A DNA stretch of 64,000 nt from NCBI RefSeq assembly GCF_011290365.1, contig NZ_CP049786.1, positions 248,001 through 312,000 of the forward strand, read 5' to 3'. The notes beneath the pieces are model-generated. The model saw only the letters and a program-made list of their open reading frames with translations. It was not told where the DNA came from and did not search any database. Source of the DNA: Leclercia sp. 29361. Its GTDB lineage: Bacteria; Pseudomonadota; Gammaproteobacteria; Enterobacterales; Enterobacteriaceae. Positions 47,592 through 56,450 of this stretch are shown here, in pieces; within the stretch, counting starts at the first letter, position 1; each line of letters opens with the position of its first letter. Made by a program: the position numbers and the translations under genes.

Positions 47592-49169
47592 ATGAAACGT
47601 ATTCCACATCAGTTGATGGAGCTGAACAGCACTTTTATCTGGCACTGGCCCTGGTTTATTCAGGGGGTAAAAAGCGCTAAACAGCACGGTTTCACTGGGA
47701 TCATCCTGCACCAACAGGAACTGCTTTCAGTACTTGCAACGCCCTCGCCGTTAAGTCAAAAACTCAACGTCGAGAACCTTATTCATCAGCAAAATTACGC
47801 CCTGCAATATTTAACCCGCGTCGATCGTTATCTGGCGGAAAATAACCTGTCGTTCTGGCTTCAGGGGGAGGCCGCGCCCAATGACGACATTATTAAGCGT
47901 AAATTTCCTGAACTGACGTTCGACGAAAAAAGCGCGCCGGATTTCTGGCACCATTTTTATGCCGCCATATTGCATCCGCTATTACACGCCTTGCCCCATC
48001 TCAGCGGGCTTATTCTCAGCCTGACGACGCCGGACTTTCAGACCACCCGCTGGCAGCAAAGCCTGCATGATGTCTGGAGCCTGCTGCGCGCCCGGGGCAA
48101 AAAGCTGATCCTGCGCGACTTCATTGATAACAGCTGGCCGCGCCAGCAGCTCGCGAACATTCTGGCGACGCTGCCGGACGACGTGCGCGCCTCGGTAAAA
48201 GCCACCGAGCTGGACTACCACCCCGGCTTTGCCAACCACCCGCACATCGCCACCCTGCCGGGGCATAAAAAGTGGATCGAGTATGACCTCTTCGGCACTG
48301 GCTACGGCTGGACCGCGCTGCCGTGCTATCTGGGCGATGAGATCAGCGGCCGCTTAAGCTGGGCGCTCAGCGCCGCCGAAAACGAAATCGAAGCCATCAC
48401 CTCCCGCGTGAGCTGGCAGTGGCTGCCCGACAGCCGGGTGATGGACTCCGCCAACGCCATCAACCTGTTCGGCCTCACCGCCGCCAACCAGGCCGCCGAT
48501 GCGGCGCTGCCCGCCACCTTCGATCGCTGGGCGGAGCACCATCACCTCGGCTTTCGCTCTCTGCAGGACAAGCATCAGCTCTCGGCTATCGTCCACGCCA
48601 GCTATGACTGGCTGTGCAAAACGCCGAACCTTCTCGGGCGACGGCTGCACTATCAGAGCCAGATCCCGGAGAGCATCGCCCAGGCGCAGCAACTGCTGCA
48701 TATGGATACCCGCAGCGCTAACTGGATGCACGCCTGGCAGCCGCTGATGCCTACTGACGATCCTACGCTGGGCAAAGAGCAGCGGGAGCGGATGGCGCTG
48801 GAGAAAGAGGCCGCCTGCTTCCTCGCATCACGCACGCTGCACAACCTGCGTGAGCTGATGCCGCGTATTACCTGCCCGGACGACACCCTGGCGATCCTGC
48901 TCGCCGCCTGGCGCAGCGCGGAGATCTACAGCCAGATGTTCTCCCACGTGGCCGCCGCGGTGACCGACGTGCTGTGGCTCGACCATTACGGTGCCAACAG
49001 CCTGCCCGCTGACACCCTGCAGAAGCATCAGCAGCGGCTGCTTGACTACACCGACACCCTGGATCGCTGGCTGGCAGACCCGCCCGCCAGCGGCCCGTTA
49101 TTCCTGCCGCTGTTGCTGAGCCCGGATCGGCTGGAGCGCTTTGCCAGAAGCCTGAGCGAGTCGCTGTAA
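47592..49169 (+). CDS. Uncharacterised protein, possibly a glycoside-hydrolase-like TIM barrel
   Basis: A 525-residue soluble protein with no signal peptide or membrane segment, so probably cytoplasmic. I do not recognise it with certainty. The first 260 residues read like an alternating beta/alpha barrel (TGIILHQQELLSVL, LSFWLQGEAAPNDD, LSGLILSLTTPDFQ, KKLILRDFIDN, EYDLFGTGYGWTALPC at 230-245). The last phrase recalls the core of GH67-type alpha-glucuronidases. The C-terminal half is mostly helical and carries charged and tryptophan-rich stretches. The start follows AAGGTGAATCA. It is divergent from an oxidoreductase/solute-binding protein operon, which suggests carbohydrate processing; that is inference. 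Confidence 0.6.
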   Translation: MKRIPHQLMELNSTFIWHWPWFIQGVKSAKQHGFTGIILHQQELLSVLATPSPLSQKLNVENLIHQQNYALQYLTRVDRYLAENNLSFWLQGEAAPNDDIIKRKFPELTFDEKSAPDFWHHFYAAILHPLLHALPHLSGLILSLTTPDFQTTRWQQSLHDVWSLLRARGKKLILRDFIDNSWPRQQLANILATLPDDVRASVKATELDYHPGFANHPHIATLPGHKKWIEYDLFGTGYGWTALPCYLGDEISGRLSWALSAAENEIEAITSRVSWQWLPDSRVMDSANAINLFGLTAANQAADAALPATFDRWAEHHHLGFRSLQDKHQLSAIVHASYDWLCKTPNLLGRRLHYQSQIPESIAQAQQLLHMDTRSANWMHAWQPLMPTDDPTLGKEQRERMALEKEAACFLASRTLHNLRELMPRITCPDDTLAILLAAWRSAEIYSQMFSHVAAAVTDVLWLDHYGANSLPADTLQKHQQRLLDYTDTLDRWLADPPASGPLFLPLLLSPDRLERFARSLSESL

Positions 49170-49306
49170 CTAAAGCATAAAAACTGAGAGGGGGATTGTC
49201 TGTACGGGGGGCAGAGGGAAAGCGGAAGATTGGCGTGAAATCGGGAAAAGTGTGATGGCCTTTACGGATCGCAGATAAAGCCTGTGATGCGCATCGGCTT
49301 TTTCCG

Positions 49307-49335
49307 TTCTGGTGACGTGATAAACGTCACCAGAA
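49307..49335. repeat. Perfect 12-base inverted repeat, actP downstream region
   Basis: TTCTGGTGACGT (49307-49318) and ACGTCACCAGAA (49324-49335) with a GATAA spacer. No T tail on either side, so a protein-binding or mRNA-stabilising element rather than a terminator. Confidence 0.7.
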
Positions 49336-49339
49336 GGGG

Positions 49340-49371
49340 AAAAAAATGTGATCCCCGACCAGCGGCCGGGG
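49340..49371 (-). terminator. Probable terminator of acs-yjcH-actP
   Basis: On the minus strand CCCCG-N9-CGGGG (49371-49353), with two further internal pairs, is followed after six bases by TTTTTTT (49346-49339). It lies nine bases past the actP stop. Confidence 0.65.
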
Positions 49372-49379
49372 AGGGGATT

Positions 49380-51340
<1,961 letters not shown>

Positions 51341-51379
51341 CACAGAACTCTCCAGAGGTAAGGTAGGTTTGTTTTTATC

Positions 51380-51416
51380 CCCTCTCCCCTATGGGGAGAG
51401 GGCTAGGGTGAGGGGG
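51380..51416. repeat. CCCTCTCCC hairpin repeat between acs and yjcH
   Basis: cccctctcccctatggggag followed by agggctagggtgaggggg; same family as at 5350 and 62149 in inverted orientation. It forms an intercistronic hairpin within the acs operon. Confidence 0.75.
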
Positions 51417-51423
51417 AGTGCTT

Positions 51424-53382
51424 TTACGATGGCATTGCGATGGCCTGCTTCTCTTCGAGCAGTTTGTCCACCACGCCAGGATCGGCGAGCGTTGAGGTAT
51501 CGCCTAAGTTGCTGGTATCACCCGCGGCGATTTTGCGCAGAATACGGCGCATGATCTTGCCGGAACGGGTTTTCGGCAGCGAGTCGGTCCAGTGCAGCAC
51601 GTCCGGGGTGGCAAGCGGGCCGATCTCTTTTCGCACCCAGTTACGCACTTCGGTATACAGCTCCGGCGACGGCTCTTCGCCATGATTCAGCGTGACGTAG
51701 GCGTAGATCGCCTGGCCTTTGATGCTGTGCGGAATACCGACCACCGCCGCTTCGGCAATTTTCGGATGTGACACCAGCGCCGATTCGATCTCGGCGGTGC
51801 CCAGACGGTGGCCGGAGACGTTCAGCACGTCGTCCACGCGGCCGGTGATCCAGTAGTAACCGTCTTCATCCCGACGGGCGCCGTCGCCGCTGAAGTACAT
51901 GTTTTTGAAGGTGGAGAAGTAGGTCTGCTCGAAGCGATCGTGATCGCCGAACAGGGTCCGCGCCTGGCCTGGCCAGGAGTCGACGATCACCAGGTTGCCC
52001 TCGGTAGCCCCTTCCAGGGCGTTCCCTTCGTTGTCCACCAGCGCAGGCTGGACGCCAAAGAACGGACGGGTCGCGGAGCCGGCTTTCAGCTGGGTAGCGC
52101 CCGGCAGCGGGGTGATCATGAACCCGCCAGTTTCGGTCTGCCACCAGGTGTCGACGACCGGGCACTTCTCGTTACCGATTTTCTTCCAGTACCACTCCCA
52201 GGCTTCCGGGTTGATCGGCTCGCCCACGGATCCGAGGATGCGCAGGGAGGAGCGGTCGGTCCCTTCAATCGCCTTGTCGCCCTCGGCCATCAGCGCGCGG
52301 ATGGCAGTCGGGGCGGTATAGAGAATATTGACCTGATGTTTGTCCACCACCTGGCTCATGCGCGCCGGGGTCGGCCAGTTCGGCACCCCTTCGAACATCA
52401 GGGTGGTCGCGCCGCAGGCCAGCGGGCCATACAGCAGATAGCTGTGGCCGGTGACCCAGCCCACGTCGGCGGTACACCAGTAGATATCGCCCTGATGATA
52501 ATCAAAGACATACTTGAAGGTGGTCGCGGCATAGACCAGATAGCCGCCGGTGGTGTGCAACACCCCCTTCGGCTTGCCGGTAGAGCCGGAGGTATAAAGG
52601 ATAAACAGCGGATCTTCCGCGTTCATCGCTTCCGGCTGGTGCTGATCGCTGGCCTGCTCAATCAGGTCGCTCCACCACAGGTCGCGTCCCTCATGCCATT
52701 CAACAGCATTGCCGGTGCGCTTGAGCACAATCACGCTGTTAACGGTGTTTACGTTCGGGTTGTTCAGCGCGTCGTCGACGTTCTTTTTCAGCGGAACGGC
52801 ACGACCAGCACGCACGCCTTCATCGGCGGTGATCACCAGTTTTGAGCTGGAGTCGATAATGCGTCCGGCCACCGCTTCCGGCGAGAAGCCGCCGAAGATC
52901 ACGGAGTGCACGGCGCCGATACGGGCGCAGGCAAGCATCGCCACGGCCGCCTCCGGCACCATTGGCATATAGATAGCCACCACGTCGCCTTTTTTGATGC
53001 CCTGGGCCAGCAGGACGTTGGCAAAGCGGCAGACGTCGCGGTGCAGTTCGCGGTAGGTGATATTTTTGCTCTGAGTGGCGTCATCGCCTTCCCAGATGAT
53101 TGCCGTCTGGTCGCCGCGCTCGGCGAGATGACGATCCAGGCAGTTGGCGGCGAGGTTCAGCGTGCCGTCTTCATACCATTTAATAGAGACGTTGCCGGGG
53201 GCAAAAGAGGTGTTCTTGACTGTCTGATACGGCGTGATCCAGTCAAGAATTTTGCCCTGCTCGCCCCAGAAGGCGTCAGGGTTAGTAATAGAGAGCTGAT
53301 ACTTCTCCTGGTACTGCTCCGGATTAATCAGGCAGCGGTCCGCAATATTTGCGGGAATGTCGTGTTTATGGACCTGGCTCAT
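51424..53382 (-). CDS. acs: Acetyl-coenzyme A synthetase
   Basis: AMP-forming acetyl-CoA synthetase of 652 residues, as in E. coli. The ATP-binding P-loop is [14 protein letters not shown] (about residues 262-275). The acetyl-binding and CoA regions [10 protein letters not shown] and [20 protein letters not shown] are conserved. The regulatory lysine that is acetylated by Pat and deacetylated by CobB is in [11 protein letters not shown] (K609). It activates scavenged acetate and leads the acs-yjcH-actP operon. In E. coli the nrfABCDEFG operon lies between acs and gltP; here it is absent. Confidence 0.98.
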   Translation of the reverse strand: MSQVHKHDIPANIADRCLINPEQYQEKYQLSITNPDAFWGEQGKILDWITPYQTVKNTSFAPGNVSIKWYEDGTLNLAANCLDRHLAERGDQTAIIWEGDDATQSKNITYRELHRDVCRFANVLLAQGIKKGDVVAIYMPMVPEAAVAMLACARIGAVHSVIFGGFSPEAVAGRIIDSSSKLVITADEGVRAGRAVPLKKNVDDALNNPNVNTVNSVIVLKRTGNAVEWHEGRDLWWSDLIEQASDQHQPEAMNAEDPLFILYTSGSTGKPKGVLHTTGGYLVYAATTFKYVFDYHQGDIYWCTADVGWVTGHSYLLYGPLACGATTLMFEGVPNWPTPARMSQVVDKHQVNILYTAPTAIRALMAEGDKAIEGTDRSSLRILGSVGEPINPEAWEWYWKKIGNEKCPVVDTWWQTETGGFMITPLPGATQLKAGSATRPFFGVQPALVDNEGNALEGATEGNLVIVDSWPGQARTLFGDHDRFEQTYFSTFKNMYFSGDGARRDEDGYYWITGRVDDVLNVSGHRLGTAEIESALVSHPKIAEAAVVGIPHSIKGQAIYAYVTLNHGEEPSPELYTEVRNWVRKEIGPLATPDVLHWTDSLPKTRSGKIMRRILRKIAAGDTSNLGDTSTLADPGVVDKLLEEKQAIAMPS

Positions 53383-53802
53383 GGTTTTTGTTCTCCTTGT
53401 AGAATGTTAATAATATGTCGCAAAAACGTTAATAGTAGGGGCTTTGAGACCTTTGTTTACTATTTGGGCGACAGATCACGCAAAAATTAAAGAGTTCGAA
53501 AATTGAGCAAATGACACTTTGCAGAAAAATAATTACTCCTGCGGATTATTTACATTTATGGATAAAAAAGCGTTTTTATAACAAAAGGTTATTTATCATG
53601 ACTAATACAAATTAGCGTGATAACGCCTTTTGTCAGTCAAATGCCTCGTTCTTAAAGGCTTGCGCAGCATGCCGTGCAAATGGTACTGATACGGCGCGTT
53701 AAAAAACCCCATAAATGAACGCAACACAATTCATACCCTTTCAGTATGTGTCGTTCCCACCGTTTTACGAGTACGAACGCTTCATTGAGGAAGTCTCTTG
53801 TC
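53383..53802. other. 420-base acs-gltP divergent intergenic region
   Basis: AT-rich regulatory gap. Candidate CRP half-matches are CGTGATCTGTCGC on the minus strand (about 53479-53467) and GCGTGATAACGCC (53614-53626), but neither has two good half-sites. It replaces the E. coli acs-nrfA gap. No small gene or terminator is apparent. Confidence 0.5.
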
Positions 53803-55116
53803 ATGAAAAATTTGAAAGTCAGCCTTGCCTGGCAAATTTTGCTGGCCCTTGTGCTGGGTATCTTGCTGGGTAGTTATCTGCATTATCACAGTGACAGCCG
53901 CGAATGGCTGGTGCTGAATATGCTGCAGCCTGCGGGCGATATCTTTATCCACCTGATTAAAATGATTGTTGTACCGATTGTGATCTCGACGCTGGTGGTC
54001 GGGATTGCGGGCGTGGGCGATGCAAAGCAGCTGGGCCGCATCGGTGCAAAAACCATTCTTTATTTCGAAGTGATCACTACGGTGGCGATCATACTCGGCA
54101 TCACGCTGGCGAATGTGTTCCAGCCTGGGGCGGGCATTGATATGTCGCAGCTGGCGACGGTGGATATTTCGAAATACCAAAGCACGACCGCCGATGTGCA
54201 AAGCCACTCTCATGGCCTGATGGGAACCATCCTGTCGCTGGTGCCGACCAATATCGTGGCGTCGATGGCGAAAGGCGAAATGCTGCCGATCATCTTCTTC
54301 TCGGTGCTGTTTGGTCTGGGGCTGGCGTCACTGCCATCCACCCATCGCGAGCCGCTGGTGACCGTGTTCCGCTCCATCTCTGAAACCATGTTCAAAGTGA
54401 CCCACATGGTAATGCGTTATGCGCCGGTCGGGGTGTTCGCGCTGATCTCGGTGACGGTGGCGAACTTCGGCTTTGCCTCCCTGTGGCCGCTGGCGAAGCT
54501 GGTGCTGCTGGTTCACTTCGCGATCCTGTTCTTCGCCCTGGTGGTGCTGGGGCTGGTGGCGCGGATGTGTGGCCTGAGCATCTGGATCCTGATCCGCATC
54601 CTGAAAGACGAGCTGATTCTGGCGTACTCCACCGCCAGCTCCGAGAGCGTGCTGCCGCGTATTATTGAGAAGATGGAAGCCTACGGGGCGCCAGCGTCGA
54701 TCACCAGCTTCGTGGTGCCGACCGGTTACTCGTTTAACCTCGACGGCTCCACGCTGTACCAGAGTATCGCCGCGATCTTTATCGCCCAGCTGTACGGTAT
54801 CGACCTCTCCCTGTGGCAGGAAATTGTTCTCGTACTGACCCTGATGGTGACCTCGAAAGGGATTGCTGGCGTGCCGGGCGTGTCGTTTGTGGTACTGCTG
54901 GCAACGCTGGGTAGCGTGGGTATTCCGCTGGAAGGGCTGGCGTTTATCGCCGGTGTTGACCGTATCCTCGACATGGCGCGTACCGCCCTGAACGTGGTGG
55001 GTAATGCGCTGGCGGTGCTGGTGATTGCCAAGTGGGAACACAAATTCGACCGCAAGAAAGCCCTGGCGTATGAACGTGAGGTGCTGGGTCGTTTCGATAA
55101 GACTGCAGACCAGTAA
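53803..55116 (+). CDS. gltP: Glutamate/aspartate:proton symporter GltP
   Basis: Inner-membrane dicarboxylic amino-acid symporter (DAACS family), 437 residues as in E. coli. It has eight helices plus two re-entrant hairpins: the serine-rich STASSESVLPRIIEKM (HP1), the signature PTGYSFNLDGSTLYQ (helix 7 NMDGT-like motif) and SKGIAGVPGVSFVVLLAT (HP2). The ATG at 53803 follows GAGGAAGTCTCTTGTC; the start at 53746 would add 19 non-family residues. A REP element follows. Confidence 0.96.
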   Translation: MKNLKVSLAWQILLALVLGILLGSYLHYHSDSREWLVLNMLQPAGDIFIHLIKMIVVPIVISTLVVGIAGVGDAKQLGRIGAKTILYFEVITTVAIILGITLANVFQPGAGIDMSQLATVDISKYQSTTADVQSHSHGLMGTILSLVPTNIVASMAKGEMLPIIFFSVLFGLGLASLPSTHREPLVTVFRSISETMFKVTHMVMRYAPVGVFALISVTVANFGFASLWPLAKLVLLVHFAILFFALVVLGLVARMCGLSIWILIRILKDELILAYSTASSESVLPRIIEKMEAYGAPASITSFVVPTGYSFNLDGSTLYQSIAAIFIAQLYGIDLSLWQEIVLVLTLMVTSKGIAGVPGVSFVVLLATLGSVGIPLEGLAFIAGVDRILDMARTALNVVGNALAVLVIAKWEHKFDRKKALAYEREVLGRFDKTADQ

Positions 55117-55123
55117 AGTACAT

Positions 55124-55171
55124 TGCCCGGCCTACAGGATCGTAGGCCGGGCAAGCGAAGCGCCCCCGGCA
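55124..55171. repeat. REP element between gltP and yjcO
   Basis: tgcccggcctacaggatcgt followed by aggccgggcaagcgaagcgc; paired REP core between convergent genes. Confidence 0.82.
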
Positions 55172-55182
55172 TGCAGACCGCA

Positions 55183-55857
55183 CTACTCTCCGCTTAACGT
55201 ATCAAACTCCTCGCACCCCGTATCAAAGCCTTCGCTACAGCTCAGATTTAACCAGTACAGCGCCTTCTGTTTATTCGGCGTGATAAACCCGGCCTCGCCC
55301 TGGTGAAATACCTGGCCTGCCCAGTACTCTGCGTAACCCGTGCGCGAAAGGGTGGAGCTCTGCTTAAACCACTGGGCGGCCTGGACGTCATCCTGCGCGA
55401 CCTCCACGCCGTTGGCGTAGATCAGCCCCAGCAGCAGTTGGGCATCAACGGCGGCGTCATCCTCGGTATTCCCGGCAACCTTATGCAGTAAGGTCAGCGC
55501 CTGCGGGTAGTCGGTTTGCCCGGCCCCGGTATTCACCAGTAAACGCGCCAGCATCACTGCACCCGGTGAACTGCCCGCCACGGTGGCCTGCTGCGCCAGT
55601 CCTTTCGCCTGCGCCAGATCGCCGTGTTTAAACTTGATTTGCGACAGCAGCGCCATGGCATCCACGTCACCGTTTTTAGCCGCTTTCTCAGCCCAGGTTT
55701 CGGCCTGCTTATCATCACCCGAGCTGTAATAGGTTTCGGCAAGATAATACTGAGCCCGGCTGTCGCCCGCCTCAGCCTGCTTCAGGTACTGGCCGCCAAT
55801 CTCCTCGGCGCAAACCAGGGAAGAAAAAAGGATTAACAACAGATAAAGAGGTTTCAT
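55183..55857 (-). CDS. yjcO: Sel1-repeat periplasmic protein YjcO
   Basis: Exported protein of 224 residues (E. coli about 229). A short signal peptide ends near SSLVCA before EEIGGQYLKQAEAGDSRAQ. About five Sel1/TPR-like helical repeats follow (SRAQYYLAETYYSSGD, VDAMALLSQIKFKHGD, AVDAQLLLGLIYANGV, EYWAGQVFHQGEAGF). Such solenoids bind partner proteins; the partner is unknown. In E. coli yjcO also precedes fdhF, but here a hok/sok locus lies between them. Confidence 0.9.
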   Translation of the reverse strand: MKPLYLLLILFSSLVCAEEIGGQYLKQAEAGDSRAQYYLAETYYSSGDDKQAETWAEKAAKNGDVDAMALLSQIKFKHGDLAQAKGLAQQATVAGSSPGAVMLARLLVNTGAGQTDYPQALTLLHKVAGNTEDDAAVDAQLLLGLIYANGVEVAQDDVQAAQWFKQSSTLSRTGYAEYWAGQVFHQGEAGFITPNKQKALYWLNLSCSEGFDTGCEEFDTLSGE

Positions 55858-55948
55858 GCGTTATTTTCGTAGGGGTAGATAACGGGCAGTATAAGCGCGG
55901 TATGAGAAGAAAAAAATGGGTGCGTTAAGACCTCCCCTCCCCACAAGC

Positions 55949-55968
55949 CGGGCGGGTTTCCCCGCCCG
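55949..55968 (-). terminator. 3'-end hairpin of the hok mRNA
   Basis: CGGGCGGG / CCCGCCCG perfect stem with a GAAA loop on the minus strand, seven bases past the hok stop. In hok mRNAs a GC-rich 3' element folds back on the 5' end; the leader start (cggcgggtgc near 56279-56270) can pair with this CCCGCC stretch. Confidence 0.7.
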
Positions 55969-55974
55969 CTGACG

Positions 55975-56127
55975 TTAGCCTGCTGCGCAGGCTAATTTAG
56001 TCGCCACTTCATATTTTTCACTCTTTATTGTGAGTTCGCATAACATGCCGCGATTAATAAAGGCGAATATTATTATAGTCAGGCAAATAATAACTATTAT
56101 GCCTAACACGGTTTTTAATGGCGTCAT
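55975..56127 (-). CDS. hok: Hok/Gef-family type I toxin
   Basis: A 50-residue single-span membrane toxin too short for most gene callers. It reads MTPLKTVLGIIVIICLTIII, then FAFINRGMLCELTIKSEKYE and VATKLACAAG. The family hallmarks are the hydrophobic N-terminal helix with CLT, the R-x-x-LCEL motif after it, and the EVA-x-x-LAC ending. An AAGGAG Shine-Dalgarno lies 11 bases upstream. Hok proteins depolarise the inner membrane when translated. The leader, the coupled small frame and the antisense RNA (next entries) match plasmid R1 hok/mok/sok in sequence and layout. No gene occupies this gap in E. coli K-12. Confidence 0.88.
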   Translation of the reverse strand: MTPLKTVLGIIVIICLTIIIFAFINRGMLCELTIKSEKYEVATKLACAAG

Positions 56128-56132
56128 GCCCT

Positions 56133-56213
56133 TTACTCCTTGCTAATAAAAGAATAAGGGGCTATCCTCAACTTGTGTGGAGTTGAGGGATAGCCCCCGG
56201 TTAATGGAAACAT
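56133..56213 (-). CDS. mok: Mok-like leader reading frame coupled to hok
   Basis: A 26-codon frame (MFPLTGGYPSTPHKLRIAPY, then SFISKE) that starts at 56213 and stops within the hok Shine-Dalgarno region, five bases before the hok ATG. In R1, translation of mok opens the hok start, and Sok blocks mok. Here mok stops just short of hok rather than overlapping it, so coupling would be by termination and re-initiation. It is called from position and homology of the leader; the peptide itself need not matter. Confidence 0.55.
   Translation of the reverse strand: MFPLTGGYPSTPHKLRIAPYSFISKE
56140..56168 (+). promoter_or_regulatory. Promoter of the Sok-like antisense RNA
   Basis: TTGCTA (56140-56145) and TATCCT (56163-56168) with a 17-base spacer, the same hexamers and spacing as the R1 sok promoter (TTGCGC-17-TATCCT). 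It overlaps the hok leader on the opposite strand. Confidence 0.65.
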
Positions 56214-56226
56214 TTCCGGGGTTTTT
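56175..56226 (+). ncRNA. sok: Sok-like antisense RNA
   Basis: About 52 bases complementary to the hok/mok leader across the mok start codon. It ends in a clear terminator: CCCCGG (56195-56200) and CCGGGG (56216-56221) with an inner AATG-GAAA-CATT hairpin and a T5 tail. An intact promoter lies upstream. In R1 this unstable RNA pairs with the leader and triggers RNase III decay of hok mRNA. The 5' end is estimated from the -10 box. Confidence 0.68.
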
Positions 56227-56403
56227 CACTTTCTGTCCCTCAACTTATGCTCAAGACAGAAAGCCTTAAGCACCCGCCGATAATCTTATCCATATGAACT
56301 AAAAAGAAAAGATGTAATTCAATTTGTGGGCAATTACATTTATCTGGAATCATGCTCGCAAAATAATATTCGCCATATTTCGTTATTATTATGCAAATAA
56401 AAT

Positions 56404-56424
56404 CGGGGTGAATATTTCACCCCG
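56404..56424. terminator. Terminator between fdhF and hok leader
   Basis: CGGGGTGAA / TTCACCCCG nine-base stem with TAT loop. On the minus strand it is followed by ATTTTATTTG (fdhF side) and on the plus strand by TTTTATTAAT. Confidence 0.88.
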
Positions 56425-56450
56425 TTTTATTAATAGCTCCTTTAATTGCA

